From Arenibacter sp041392165 (lineage in GTDB: Bacteria > Bacteroidota > Bacteroidia > Flavobacteriales > Flavobacteriaceae): a stretch of DNA of 64,000 nucleotides. Positions 17,784 to 26,829 of the stretch are shown here, piece after piece. The number at the start of each line of letters is the position of its first letter. The stretch's first letter is position 1. Made by a program: the position numbers and the translations under genes. The DNA lies in contig JAWKMN010000011.1 in NCBI GenBank assembly GCA_041392165.1, positions 1 through 64,000 of the forward strand. Reading direction: 5' to 3'. Under the pieces are notes generated by a model that made no database searches, was not told the origin of the DNA, and saw only the letters and a program-made list of their open reading frames with translations.

Positions 17784-18191
17784 TTATTTTTTTAACAAAT
17801 CCCTGATCTGGGTCAAAAGCTCCTCTTGACTTGGACCTTTTGGGGCTTCGGGAGCTGCTTCCTTCGGTTTTTTAGTTTTGTTGTACGCCTTAACTATAAC
17901 GAACAAAACAAATCCCACAATAATTAAGTTAATGACAGAATTTATCCATGCTCCGTAACGAATGGCACTGGCCGGCTTTTCTACCGTTCCGTCTGCAGCT
18001 ACAACGGCCTCTGAAAGTACTATTTGCATATCGGAGAAATCTACTCCACCTGTAAAATATCCCACGATCGGCATCATGATATCGTTGACAAATCCACTAA
18101 CGACCAAGCCTGCGGCTCCGGCCATCAATACGGCAACCGCCAAATCGATGACATTGCCGGTCATAATAAAATCCTTAAATTCTTTAAACAT
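17784..18191 (-). CDS. mscL: Large-conductance mechanosensitive channel
   Basis: Osmotic emergency valve of the inner membrane. 135 residues. N-terminal helix MFKEFKDFIMTGNVIDLAVAV, first transmembrane helix to about residue 40, periplasmic loop, second transmembrane helix VINLIIVGFVLFVIVKAY, and a C-terminal helix (SQEELLTQIRDLLKK) that forms the cytoplasmic bundle. A textbook MscL in length and topology. Confidence 0.96.
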   Translation of the reverse strand: MFKEFKDFIMTGNVIDLAVAVLMAGAAGLVVSGFVNDIMMPIVGYFTGGVDFSDMQIVLSEAVVAADGTVEKPASAIRYGAWINSVINLIIVGFVLFVIVKAYNKTKKPKEAAPEAPKGPSQEELLTQIRDLLKK

Positions 18192-18338
18192 AATTAGTGT
18201 TTTATTGGGTTAAACCTATCTGCAATTTAACCAAAAAAAAGAATTCACAATGAAATGTTAAATAAAAAAGGACCGTGGACCTATTTTTCTTTTCGATTCT
18301 GGTTTTGAACACTTGGGGGCAATTATTTTTTTAAGGCT

Positions 18339-19445
18339 TTAATCGATATAAATTCTTTTTACCCGTTGTGAAATTCCGGTGAGCAGCTCATAGCTAATGG
18401 TCTTAGCGGAGGAGGCAAGAAGTTCGGCACTATGCTCCTTGCCAAAAACAATGACCTCGTCGCCCTCCTTACAATCAATCCCCGTAATATCCACCATAAT
18501 CATATCCATGCAAACATTACCAATAATCGGGGCCGGATTTCCGTGTATGGACACCTGTCCAATACGGTTGCCATATTGTCGGCCAATTCCGTCCGCATGG
18601 CCCAAAGGAAGTGTTGCGGTTACCCTATCGGTATTGGAAACAAAAGCCCTATTATAACCTACGCTTTCACCGGGCACTATTTTGTGGATCTGTGATATTA
18701 TTGTTTTAAGGGTGGCAACTGGAATTAATTTTTCGTCCTCTGCAGCTTCGTTGCCATAGCCATAAAGACCAATACCGCTTCTCACCATATCATACTGTGC
18801 CTTTGGGTAATTGATTATTCCGGAGGTATTCAACATATGCCTTATGGGACTGTATTTTAATTTGGAGATGATATACGAACTAATTTTTTCGAATTGCCCA
18901 ATCTGCGAAAACGTATAATCCTTTTCGTTCAAATCCTCGGAAGCGGCCAAATGGGAAAATAAGGAGCTTATTTTTATGGAGTCCATTCCTTCCATGGATG
19001 TTAAAATAAAATCCAGATCCTTTTCCCCAAGCCCCAACCTGTTTAGACCGGTATTGAATTTTAAATGTACGGGGTAATCCCTTTGGCCCAGGTCTTTGGC
19101 CATTTTTAAAAAGGAGGAGAAAATAGTAGGCGAATATAGGCTGGGTTCCAGATGCTTTTCTATCATCTTGGCAAAACTGACCTCTTGGGGATGCAATACC
19201 AAAATGGGCAATTCAATACCTGCATTCCTTAAGGCAACTCCTTCCGAAGTATAGGCCACGGCCAAATAATCCGAGCCTAGGGATTCCAATTTTTTGGCAA
19301 TGGCAATGGAATCACTTCCATAGGCGAAGGCCTTCACCACCCCAAGAAATTTAGTTTCGGGATCAATTTTGGATCTTAAATAATGATAATTGTGTTCCAG
19401 TGCCCTAAGGTCTATTTCCAGAACGGTTTCTCCAACCTTAGTCAT
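18339..19445 (-). CDS. alr: Alanine racemase
   Basis: PLP enzyme making D-alanine for peptidoglycan. The PLP lysine is in GVVKAFAYGSDS and the substrate-side region in MVRSGIGLYGYG; the catalytic Tyr of the second half lies in GESVGYNRAFVS. 368 residues, complete. Its start overlaps the end of tdk by eight bases on the same strand, so the two genes are co-transcribed and probably translationally coupled. Confidence 0.95.
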   Translation of the reverse strand: MTKVGETVLEIDLRALEHNYHYLRSKIDPETKFLGVVKAFAYGSDSIAIAKKLESLGSDYLAVAYTSEGVALRNAGIELPILVLHPQEVSFAKMIEKHLEPSLYSPTIFSSFLKMAKDLGQRDYPVHLKFNTGLNRLGLGEKDLDFILTSMEGMDSIKISSLFSHLAASEDLNEKDYTFSQIGQFEKISSYIISKLKYSPIRHMLNTSGIINYPKAQYDMVRSGIGLYGYGNEAAEDEKLIPVATLKTIISQIHKIVPGESVGYNRAFVSNTDRVTATLPLGHADGIGRQYGNRIGQVSIHGNPAPIIGNVCMDMIMVDITGIDCKEGDEVIVFGKEHSAELLASSAKTISYELLTGISQRVKRIYID

Positions 19446-20082
19446 TCGATTTTTTTTGAGGAGATAATACTTCCTCGGATATAACTTCTATAGCGTTCAC
19501 TTTTTCTCTTAACATAGCTTTATAGTAAGCGGCCCTACTTAGGGGTTCATATTCTTCTGTTTCTCCCAAAAAGACCAATTTGTTGTTGCTGGCCTTTCTA
19601 AAACTATAATTGGCAAGATTACCGGTTCGTGTACATACGGCATGTACTTTTGTGACGTATTCGGCTGTAGCCATCAAAGCCGGCATTGGTCCAAACGGAT
19701 TGCCCTTGAAATCCATATCCAATCCTGCCACCACTACCCGGATACCCTTGTTGGCCAGATCATTGCATACGGTAACAATTTCATCATCGAAGAATTGCGC
19801 CTCATCTATCCCTACCACATCACAGTCGTCCGCCAAAAGCCGAATATTGGCAGCTGCTGGAACAGGGGTAGACCTAATTTCATTGGCGTCATGGGAGACT
19901 ACCATTTCCTCGTGGTATCTGTTATCTACCATAGGCTTGAAAATCTCTACTTTCTGCTTGGCAAATTTGGCTCTTTTCAGCCTTCGGATCAGTTCCTCGG
20001 TCTTACCGGAAAACATGGAACCGCAGATTACTTCGATCCAACCGAATTGTTCCTTAGGGTTAACAGTATTTTCGAGAAACAT
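19438..20082 (-). CDS. tdk: Thymidine kinase (type II)
   Basis: Salvages thymidine to dTMP with ATP. Walker A GSMFSGKT at residues 21-28, DEAQFFD as the Walker B/catalytic segment, and the lasso region near the C-terminus (ETEEYEPLSRAAYYKA). Well-studied type II enzymes have a four-ligand structural zinc site. Here the equivalent positions read CTRTG and EPLSRAAY, so only one Cys remains and zinc binding is probably lost. First gene of the tdk-alr pair. Confidence 0.94.
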   Translation of the reverse strand: MFLENTVNPKEQFGWIEVICGSMFSGKTEELIRRLKRAKFAKQKVEIFKPMVDNRYHEEMVVSHDANEIRSTPVPAAANIRLLADDCDVVGIDEAQFFDDEIVTVCNDLANKGIRVVVAGLDMDFKGNPFGPMPALMATAEYVTKVHAVCTRTGNLANYSFRKASNNKLVFLGETEEYEPLSRAAYYKAMLREKVNAIEVISEEVLSPQKKSND

Positions 20083-20285
20083 TTTGTAATTTTAGACGAA
20101 AGTAATTTGTTTTCCGTTTTTTATTAGGAGGCATAAAATTATTAAAAAAATAATCCTTCCGGTGATAAAGTTGGTAAAAATTGGAAATCATCTTAGCGGT
20201 ACTTAAACCACTCATTTATTACCTGAAGGGAATTGCTATATTGATGCTCCAGTTGAGCTCCTTTTAATTATTAAAATACATTCAG

Positions 20286-20972
20286 ATGAAAAAGAGACTA
20301 AAAGAGGAATTGAGAAAATTATCGACCGAGATAATAACATCGAGAAATTTAAATGATTATTCGGCCCTATACGCAACGGCCAGGGAATTATATGAAAAGT
20401 TGGCAATTCTTAAATATATTGAGGAAAAATTGAATGAGGAGGAGATAGATGTTTCCAAGAATGTTATTGCCTCAAAATTTGAATCTATGGCCAACTCCGT
20501 ATTAAGTGCCAATTCTTCGGTTCCGGAAAGCAACCCGCATGAAGAGGATATAATTGTCCCAGGTATAGATACGATAAAGGATATGGTGTCCGAGATGCCC
20601 AATGCCACGACCATTGACGAGGTCTTGTCCCAGTTTACCAACAAACCGGATCTTATCAAAAATGACAAGGATCTATTTATGCCCAAGGAGGTGAAGACGG
20701 TGAAAGTTGTCGGTACCGCCCAATCTGTGGAAAATACTACTAAAAAGGTGCTGAAAGTAGATTTAAACGATCGGTTGGCATTTGTAAAGCATCTGTTCAA
20801 CAATAATATGGAAGATTACAACAGGGTACTGTCCCAGTTGAGTACCATAGACAGTGAAGAAAGATCTGTCTCATTTATTACGAACATGGTAAAACCGGAT
20901 TATAATAATTGGGAGGGAAAGGAAGATTACGAACAAAGATTTATGAACGTAATTGCCCGCAAATTTGTGTAG
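20286..20972 (+). CDS. Conserved hypothetical protein, helical
   Basis: 228-residue soluble protein without signal peptide. The first 60 residues are a charged helix likely to form a coiled coil (MKKRLKEELRKLSTEI to LNEEEIDVS). A low-complexity linker follows, then a C-terminal block (DLNDRLAFVKHLFNNNMEDYNRVLSQL) that looks like a compact helical domain. It resembles a protein found next to rsmI in other Flavobacteriaceae; this is from recall of gene context, and I know no function for it. It precedes rsmI by 92 bases on the same strand. Confidence 0.75.
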   Translation: MKKRLKEELRKLSTEIITSRNLNDYSALYATARELYEKLAILKYIEEKLNEEEIDVSKNVIASKFESMANSVLSANSSVPESNPHEEDIIVPGIDTIKDMVSEMPNATTIDEVLSQFTNKPDLIKNDKDLFMPKEVKTVKVVGTAQSVENTTKKVLKVDLNDRLAFVKHLFNNNMEDYNRVLSQLSTIDSEERSVSFITNMVKPDYNNWEGKEDYEQRFMNVIARKFV

Positions 20973-21064
20973 GGATATTTAATGTAAAATATTCTTCTTG
21001 GTTTTTATTAAATTTACCACTTCCCACCTGCAATAGTACCAATAGCCGGTGTTTAATTGAATAA

Positions 21065-21736
21065 ATGGGGAAATTGTATATAGTGCCTACTCCTATAGGT
21101 AACTTGGAGGATATAACTTTGCGCGCCATTCGGGTGCTAAAGGAGGTAGACCTTATTTTGGCGGAAGATACCCGCAACAGTGGAAAATTGCTGCAGCATT
21201 ACAACATTGACACTCCCATGCAAAGTCACCATATGCACAACGAGCATAAAACGGTGGAAGGGGTGGTAAGGCGCTTGCAGTCCGGGGAGAATGTGGCTTT
21301 GATATCCGATGCGGGGACCCCCGCCATTTCAGATCCCGGTTTTTTGCTTACCCGTGCCTGCGTAGAAAATAAGATAGAGGTAGACTGCCTACCTGGGGCT
21401 ACGGCTTTTGTGCCTGCTTTGGTGAATAGTGGCCTGCCAAATGATAAATTTGTTTTTGAGGGTTTTTTACCGGTCAAAAAGGGGAGACAGACCAGATTGA
21501 CCTTATTGGCAGAAGAGACAAGAACCATTATATTTTACGAATCGCCCCACAAGTTGGTCAAGACCTTGTCCCATTTTCAAACTTATTTTGGTCCGGATAG
21601 ATTGGTTTCCGTTTCGCGGGAGTTGTCCAAAATGTATGAGGAGACTATAAGGGGCACGGTACGGGAGGTCTTACAGCATTATACGGACCATCCCCCCAAG
21701 GGAGAGATCGTTATTATAGTGGCAGCCAAGAAATAA
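21065..21736 (+). CDS. rsmI: 16S rRNA (cytidine(1402)-2'-O)-methyltransferase
   Basis: SAM-dependent tetrapyrrole-methylase-fold enzyme that methylates the ribose of C1402 in the decoding centre. The N-terminus MGKLYIVPTPIGNLEDITLRA is the family signature, followed by ILAEDTRNSGKLL, ALISDAGTPAISDPGF and PGATAFVPALVNSGLP. At 223 residues it lacks the C-terminal extension of the E. coli protein (about 286). Its stop overlaps the ATG of the next gene by one base (TAATG). Confidence 0.94.
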   Translation: MGKLYIVPTPIGNLEDITLRAIRVLKEVDLILAEDTRNSGKLLQHYNIDTPMQSHHMHNEHKTVEGVVRRLQSGENVALISDAGTPAISDPGFLLTRACVENKIEVDCLPGATAFVPALVNSGLPNDKFVFEGFLPVKKGRQTRLTLLAEETRTIIFYESPHKLVKTLSHFQTYFGPDRLVSVSRELSKMYEETIRGTVREVLQHYTDHPPKGEIVIIVAAKK

Positions 21737-22314
21737 TGGAACGGTTATTATCGGAAATAAGAAGTTGCCAAGTATGCAAGTCGTATTTGCCCTTGGGGCC
21801 AAGACCTGTGGTTGTGGCACATCCCAACGCCAAAATTGTTATTATTGGACAGGCACCAGGAACCAAGGTGCACCAAACCGGAATTCCTTGGAATGACCCT
21901 AGCGGTAGGGAGTTGAGAAAATGGCTCCATATTCCGGATTCCATCTTTTATGATGAAAGTAAAATAGCGCTTATGCCTATGGGCTTTTGTTATCCCGGCC
22001 GTGGTAAAGGCGGCGATCTGCCTCCTAGACCGGAATGTGCCCCTCTATGGCATAATTCCTTATTGACAAATATGCCGAATCTGGAGTTAATTATTCTTAT
22101 TGGTGTCTATTCACAACAATGTTACCTTGGAAAGACTGCCAAAGGAACCCTAACGGAAACTGTTGAAAGTTTTCGGGAATTTTTACCAAAATACTTTCCA
22201 TTGCCGCATCCTTCTCCAAGGAATAGGTTTTGGCAATCCAAAAATCCGTGGTTCGGGCAAGAAGTGGTACCTGTATTAAGGAAAAAGGTTGCCTTTATTC
22301 TTGATCTTGACTGA
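21736..22314 (+). CDS. Uracil-DNA glycosylase family protein
   Basis: Base-excision-repair-type glycosylase fold, 192 residues. The N-terminus has a CxxC-like pair (SCQVCKSY). Water-activating region IIGQAPGTKVHQTGIPWNDPSG and C-terminal HPSPRNRFWQSKNPWF match the UDG superfamily motifs. The iron-sulphur cysteines of family 4 enzymes are not all present, so it is a divergent member; true activity on uracil is not certain. Coupled to rsmI. Confidence 0.85.
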   Translation: MERLLSEIRSCQVCKSYLPLGPRPVVVAHPNAKIVIIGQAPGTKVHQTGIPWNDPSGRELRKWLHIPDSIFYDESKIALMPMGFCYPGRGKGGDLPPRPECAPLWHNSLLTNMPNLELIILIGVYSQQCYLGKTAKGTLTETVESFREFLPKYFPLPHPSPRNRFWQSKNPWFGQEVVPVLRKKVAFILDLD

Positions 22315-22365
22315 TTATCGTCGTGTACATGATTTATTTACCCGATAATCGAGATTTAAATGCTC

Positions 22366-22431
22366 CGACGCTTGCGTCGAAATCAAATTTGAATTTCATT
22401 TCAATGCCTCTTGTCCCGATAGCTATCGGGA
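22366..22431. repeat. Two palindromes downstream of the glycosylase gene
   Basis: CGACGCTTGCGTCG at 22366-22379 and the perfect 18-base palindrome TCCCGATAGCTATCGGGA at 22414-22431. Both could fold into short hairpins; neither is followed by a T run, so they are not simple terminators. Their role is unknown. Confidence 0.5.
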
Positions 22432-22507
22432 TTGCCCCGAAGTAGTTTACTTTGGAATAGTACTACAAAGTATTTCATCTTATAATTAGGGCGTTTATCC
22501 AAAACCT

Positions 22508-22538
22508 TTTTTAGGCCACTGCTTTTGATTTACTTTTG
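22508..22538 (+). promoter_or_regulatory. Promoter of small-RNA-like copy C
   Basis: TTTT (22508-22511), 19 bases, TACTTTTG (22531-22538). The conserved block begins six bases later, the same geometry as copy A. Confidence 0.6.
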
Positions 22539-22543
22539 AAGGA

Positions 22544-22614
22544 CCATAGCATAAGTAGGTTAAGTTCATGGTAAGATTTGGGGAAAAAAGGTGGAGTCAA
22601 GCTCCGCCTTTTTT
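22544..22614 (+). ncRNA. Small-RNA-like repeat unit, copy C
   Basis: The 40-base block (22544-22583) is identical to copies A and B but on the opposite strand. It is followed by the terminator stem GGTGGAG/CTCCGCC and TTTTTT. Promoter, body and terminator are all present. Confidence 0.6.
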
Positions 22615-22651
22615 ATTGCTGAAAATCAGTATTTTAACGGAATCTTAATTG

Positions 22652-22687
22652 TTTTTAACGATAATTCTGAACCATTATCGTTAAAAA
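22652..22687. repeat. 13-base inverted repeat between copies C and D
   Basis: TTTTTAACGATAA (22652-22664) and TTATCGTTAAAAA (22675-22687) are perfect complements with a ten-base loop. It ends about 25 bases before the -33 box of copy D, so it may be an operator or a terminator for readthrough from copy C. Confidence 0.55.
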
Positions 22688-22712
22688 GCGCGGATAAAAA
22701 GTTATAATTATT

Positions 22713-22743
22713 TTTGTTATTTCTCACAATACCAGTATTTTAG
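22713..22743 (+). promoter_or_regulatory. Promoter of small-RNA-like copy D
   Basis: TTTG (22713-22716), exactly 19 bases, TATTTTAG (22736-22743). The -33 box is a perfect consensus match and the -7 box differs at one base. Confidence 0.6.
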
Positions 22744-22748
22744 TGTCG

Positions 22749-22828
22749 CCATAGCATAAGTAGGTTAAGTTTATGGTAAGATTTGGGACGAAAAGGGTGG
22801 AGGCTTCTCCACCCTTTTCTATTTTTTG
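22749..22828 (+). ncRNA. Small-RNA-like repeat unit, copy D
   Basis: The conserved block (22749-22787) differs from A-C at one position (TTTATGG instead of TTCATGG). It is followed by the terminator stem GGGTGGAG/CTCCACCC (22795-22814) and a T-rich tail. Tandem to copy C, start-to-start distance 205 bases; the A-B pair is 216 apart. Confidence 0.6.
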
Positions 22829-22839
22829 GTTACAAAAAA

Positions 22840-22869
22840 GTCCGCCCGTCAAATTTTTGACGGGCGGAC
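22840..22869. terminator. Bidirectional terminator, sod and copy D
   Basis: Perfect 14-base stem GTCCGCCCGTCAAA / TTTGACGGGCGGAC with a two-base loop. T tracts follow on both strands. It ends transcription of the superoxide dismutase gene from the right and of copy D from the left. Confidence 0.8.
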
Positions 22870-22980
22870 TTTAATTAATTTTAAGGACTGCCTTTAAAAA
22901 GCAACTGAAATAATCCCGAAAGTCAATGGAAGCCTTTGCTTATTGACCAAGATTTCCATGGTCCCGGAAAAATGTAACCC

Positions 22981-23589
22981 TTATTTATTGGCCTCGTAGG
23001 AAGCGGCTACTTTATCCCAATCCACTACATTAAAAAATGCGTTGATATAGTCCGGCCTTCTATTCTGGTAATTTAGGTAATAGGCATGCTCCCATACGTC
23101 CAAGCCTAAAATTGGAAAGCCTTCACATCCTGTTCCGGGCATAATTGGATTGTCCTGGTTTGGTGTTGAGCATACTTCCAGTTTTCCTCCTTTATGCACA
23201 CATAACCAGGCCCAGCCAGAGCCGAATCTTGTTGCTGCCGCTTTGGAAAAAGTATCCTTAAAAGATTCGAAAGAACCAAAAGCCGATGTAATGGCGTCAG
23301 CAAGTTCCCCTGAAGGTTGTCCGCCACCATTTGGAGACATTATCTCCCAAAACAAAGAGTGGTTAAAAAACCCTCCTCCATTGTTTCTTACGGCGGCATT
23401 GGACATATCCAAATTGGTCAGGATATCCAGAATGGATTTTTTTGCCAAATCCGTTCCCTCAATAGCGTTATTTAAATTGGTAGTATACCCATTGTGATGC
23501 TTGGTGTGGTGTATTTCCATGGTCCTGGCATCAATATGTGGTTCCAAAGCGTCATACGCATAAGGTAATTTAGGTAATTCAAAAGCCAT
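22981..23589 (-). CDS. Superoxide dismutase, Fe/Mn type
   Basis: Dismutates superoxide in the cytoplasm. The metal ligands are the histidine in MEIHHTKHH, the histidine in FFNHSLFWEIMSP, and the Asp and His in LDVWEHAYYLNYQN. 202 residues, no signal peptide, complete. Whether Fe or Mn is used cannot be decided from these motifs alone. The gene is divergent from addA, and its promoter at 23627-23657 is well formed. Confidence 0.95.
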   Translation of the reverse strand: MAFELPKLPYAYDALEPHIDARTMEIHHTKHHNGYTTNLNNAIEGTDLAKKSILDILTNLDMSNAAVRNNGGGFFNHSLFWEIMSPNGGGQPSGELADAITSAFGSFESFKDTFSKAAATRFGSGWAWLCVHKGGKLEVCSTPNQDNPIMPGTGCEGFPILGLDVWEHAYYLNYQNRRPDYINAFFNVVDWDKVAASYEANK

Positions 23590-23626
23590 AATGTTTATGT
23601 TTTTTATGTTAAAAAATGTTGTTTCC

Positions 23627-23657
23627 CAAAATTAAGGTTTTATGACTTAAATTCAAC
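23627..23657 (-). promoter_or_regulatory. Promoter of the superoxide dismutase gene
   Basis: On the minus strand GTTG (23657-23654), 19 bases, TAATTTTG (23634-23627), then about 38 bases to the start codon. A weaker forward promoter for addA (TTTG at 23664, TTATTTTG at 23689-23696) lies back to back with it. Confidence 0.6.
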
Positions 23658-23709
23658 TAATAATTTGTTAAGAACTCTTTAATATTGCTTATTTTGCAGC
23701 TAAAATACC

Positions 23710-26700
23710 GTGCAGGACGCCCCCTATAAAATATATAATGCCTCTGCTGGGTCTGGCAAGACCTATACACTTGCAAAAGAGTATTTAAAGATTATCCTTT
23801 CTTCGGATTTTAATAGGAACTATCGGAGTATTCTGGCCATTACGTTTACCAATAAAGCCGTGAACGAAATGAAACAGCGAATTCTGGGCAGTCTGTTTTC
23901 CTTTGGTAAACTGTCCGATGAAAACGATGTTCCTTCCATGTTGGCAGATATATCCCAAGAATTGGGAATCGATGCAAAAACGCTGCAAAATAGATCGAAA
24001 AAAGTACTGAAGGAAATTTTGCACAATTATGCCTTTTTTGATGTTTCCACGATAGATAAATTTACCCATAGGCTTATTAGGACCTTTGCGAAAGATCTAA
24101 AATTGCCCCAAAATTTTGAGGTGGTACTGGATACCAAATTACTGCTGGATGAAGCCATTGCCAAACTGATCAATAAAGCGGGTACCGATAAGCAATTGAC
24201 CAAGGTGTTGATAGATTTTGCCCTTGAAAAAATTGACGGCGACAAAAGTTGGGATATTGCTTTGGACCTACAGAAGATAGGGATTTTATTGTTCAATGAA
24301 AATCAGGCGCCCCACCTTAAAAAGCTTGAGGACAAGGGGATCGATGATTTTTTGGAATTGAAGAAGGAATTACTATATCAGATACAGTCCCATGAAGCAA
24401 AGATAGTGGCCATGGCCACCGAAATCCTTGCCATTATTGAGGACAACCATTTGGAATATAATAATTTCAAATCCGGTTATTTTCCAAAGTTTATTGCCAA
24501 AATTGCCTCGGGAGATCTAAGTATGGATTTCAATGCCGGTTGGAAGCAAAATTTTGAGGCGGAACCCCTATACACCAAGACCTGCCCTAAAGGAATCAAG
24601 GCTGTACTGGATGGATTGCATCCTAGGTTTATTAGGCTGTTCCATGGGATTAGGGACCATCATAGTGCTTTGTCCTTAGCAAAAAACGGGTACAACAATA
24701 TAGTGCCCCTTACGGTACTCAGTGCTATTCAGCAAGAGATCAAAACCTTGGAACGTGAGCGGGATCTTTTGCCCATATCCTCTTTTAACAGTATTATTTC
24801 CAAAGAAATAAAAGATCAGCCGGCACCTTTTATTTATGAACGAATCGGGGAAAAGTACCGTCATTATTTTATTGATGAATTTCAGGATACTTCCGAAATG
24901 CAATGGAACAACCTAATACCTTTAATTGGCAATGCATTGGAGAGTGAGGACGGTCAGGGAAATGTGGGTTCCCTGCTTTTGGTGGGAGATGCCAAACAGG
25001 CCATATATCGTTGGCGGGGAGGCAAGGCGGAACAATTCCTGAACCTTATCGACCTCAAGGAAAATCCGTTTGTGTTTCCTCCGTACACGGCAAATCTTCC
25101 TGCAAATTACAGGAGTCATGAAGAGGTAATAAAATTTAACAACGACTTTTTTACGGTTACCAGTCCTTTTTTGGCGAATACGGTATACAACAAATTGTTT
25201 GTGGACGGCAATAGTCAAAATTACAACAATAAAAAAGGTGGCTTGGTACAACTTTCCTTTATTGATGCCGAGGAACCCCCTGGGGAAGATGCGGAATATT
25301 GCAATTTGGTTATGAAAACCCTGGAAGAGGTTTTGCAAAAGAAATATTCCCTAAAGGATGTTTGTATCCTTACCCGTAAGAAGAAACATGGTATCTTGTT
25401 GGCAGATTTTTTAATGCATAACAATATCCCCATCATTTCATCGGAAACATTGTTGTTGAACAGTAATTCCAAGGTAAGGTTTTTGGTCAACTTATTGCAT
25501 TATAGCCTTCAGCCCAAGGAAATGGAAAGGTGTTATGAAATACTGGGCTTTCTTTCCCAGGACCTTGAAAATAGGCATCAATTTATAAATGCCAATATGG
25601 ATAAAGTGTCCCGTTTACTTATGGATACTTATGGCTTTAATGTGGATATAATTGGGCAGTCTTCAGTGTACGATAGTCTGGAATATGCCATAAAAAAGTT
25701 CGGATTGGCCGACAGCTCTGATGCCTATATCACTTATTTCCTGGACGTGGTTTTGGAGGTGGAACAAAAGGAAGGGGCAAATACCCAGGTCTTTTTGGCC
25801 TATTGGGATAAAAAAAGGGATAGTTTAAGCATTACTGCCCCAGAGAATGTGGATGCCGTTCAGATAATGACCGTACATAAATCCAAGGGATTGGAGTTTC
25901 CCATTGTAATCTTTCCCTATGCCAATACCAATATTTACGAAGAAAGGGATGCCAAACTATGGCTGCCGGTAAACCCTGTTTTCTTCATGGGGTTTGAGGA
26001 AATTTTGATCAACAAGAAGCAGGAAGTGACAGATTATGGCCCCCTTGCGGAAGAAATTTATAACACAGAACAACAAAAATTGGAATTGGATGCCTTTAAC
26101 CTGTTGTACGTGGCCTTGACGAGGGCCGTTAAGGGACTCTATGTTATTTCCAAAAAGGACCTTACCGCCAAAGGAGAGCATAAACCCAATTATTATTCAG
26201 GATTATTTATTCACTATTTAAAACAAAAACAGCTTTGGGAAGGGACCAAGAACTGTTATAGATTCGGAAACCTTGAAATGCAGGCCACACTTCCGGACCA
26301 CGGGGGGCAACAGGAAAAGATAATCCATATATATACGTATAAGGAACGACCCGGGTTTAGGATACTGACCAAGGCCGGTGCCCTTTGGGACACGCAGCGG
26401 GGAACCGCACTCAGTAAGGGAAATTTGCTCCATTATGTGATGGGGCTAATTGAGACCAATGAAGATATTGATAGCGCTATTGATATGTTGGTTAGAAAGG
26501 GTGATATTTCCCATGACCATATCCCAGGGATGAAGCAAAGGATAAAAGCCATTGCCGAACATCCTAAATTATCCGTCCACTTTCAAAAGGGAAACCTAAT
26601 ACGGAATGAACAGGATATCCTAACCAATAATGGGAAAGTACTTCGGCCGGACAGGTTGGTCATTAAAGATAACAGGATAACCATTATTGATTATAAGACA

Positions 26701-26829
26701 GGGAAAAGGAATCCGGCATATCATGAACAACTCTATTCCTATGCCGATGCCCTGGAAGCCATGGGGTATGAAATTGAAAACAAAATCATTGTCTATATCA
26801 ATGAAGATATTATACCGGATTTTATCTAG
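23710..26829 (+). CDS. AddA/RecB-like UvrD-family helicase with C-terminal nuclease domain
   Basis: Double-strand-break repair helicase-nuclease of the AddAB type, 1039 residues, GTG start. Superfamily 1A motifs in order: Walker A NASAGSGKTYTL (about 10-21), IDEFQDTSEMQW (about 387), GDAKQAIYRWRGG (about 425), TVHKSKGLEFPIV (about 720), LLYVALTRAVKGL (about 797). The C-terminus has a RecB-type PD-(D/E)XK nuclease segment with RPDRLVIKD and IIDYKTGKRNP (about 993). A GTG start fits because the Walker A loop begins within ten residues. Its partner is the AddB-like gene at 28829, with the OmpA gene between them. Confidence 0.9.
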   Translation: MQDAPYKIYNASAGSGKTYTLAKEYLKIILSSDFNRNYRSILAITFTNKAVNEMKQRILGSLFSFGKLSDENDVPSMLADISQELGIDAKTLQNRSKKVLKEILHNYAFFDVSTIDKFTHRLIRTFAKDLKLPQNFEVVLDTKLLLDEAIAKLINKAGTDKQLTKVLIDFALEKIDGDKSWDIALDLQKIGILLFNENQAPHLKKLEDKGIDDFLELKKELLYQIQSHEAKIVAMATEILAIIEDNHLEYNNFKSGYFPKFIAKIASGDLSMDFNAGWKQNFEAEPLYTKTCPKGIKAVLDGLHPRFIRLFHGIRDHHSALSLAKNGYNNIVPLTVLSAIQQEIKTLERERDLLPISSFNSIISKEIKDQPAPFIYERIGEKYRHYFIDEFQDTSEMQWNNLIPLIGNALESEDGQGNVGSLLLVGDAKQAIYRWRGGKAEQFLNLIDLKENPFVFPPYTANLPANYRSHEEVIKFNNDFFTVTSPFLANTVYNKLFVDGNSQNYNNKKGGLVQLSFIDAEEPPGEDAEYCNLVMKTLEEVLQKKYSLKDVCILTRKKKHGILLADFLMHNNIPIISSETLLLNSNSKVRFLVNLLHYSLQPKEMERCYEILGFLSQDLENRHQFINANMDKVSRLLMDTYGFNVDIIGQSSVYDSLEYAIKKFGLADSSDAYITYFLDVVLEVEQKEGANTQVFLAYWDKKRDSLSITAPENVDAVQIMTVHKSKGLEFPIVIFPYANTNIYEERDAKLWLPVNPVFFMGFEEILINKKQEVTDYGPLAEEIYNTEQQKLELDAFNLLYVALTRAVKGLYVISKKDLTAKGEHKPNYYSGLFIHYLKQKQLWEGTKNCYRFGNLEMQATLPDHGGQQEKIIHIYTYKERPGFRILTKAGALWDTQRGTALSKGNLLHYVMGLIETNEDIDSAIDMLVRKGDISHDHIPGMKQRIKAIAEHPKLSVHFQKGNLIRNEQDILTNNGKVLRPDRLVIKDNRITIIDYKTGKRNPAYHEQLYSYADALEAMGYEIENKIIVYINEDIIPDFI

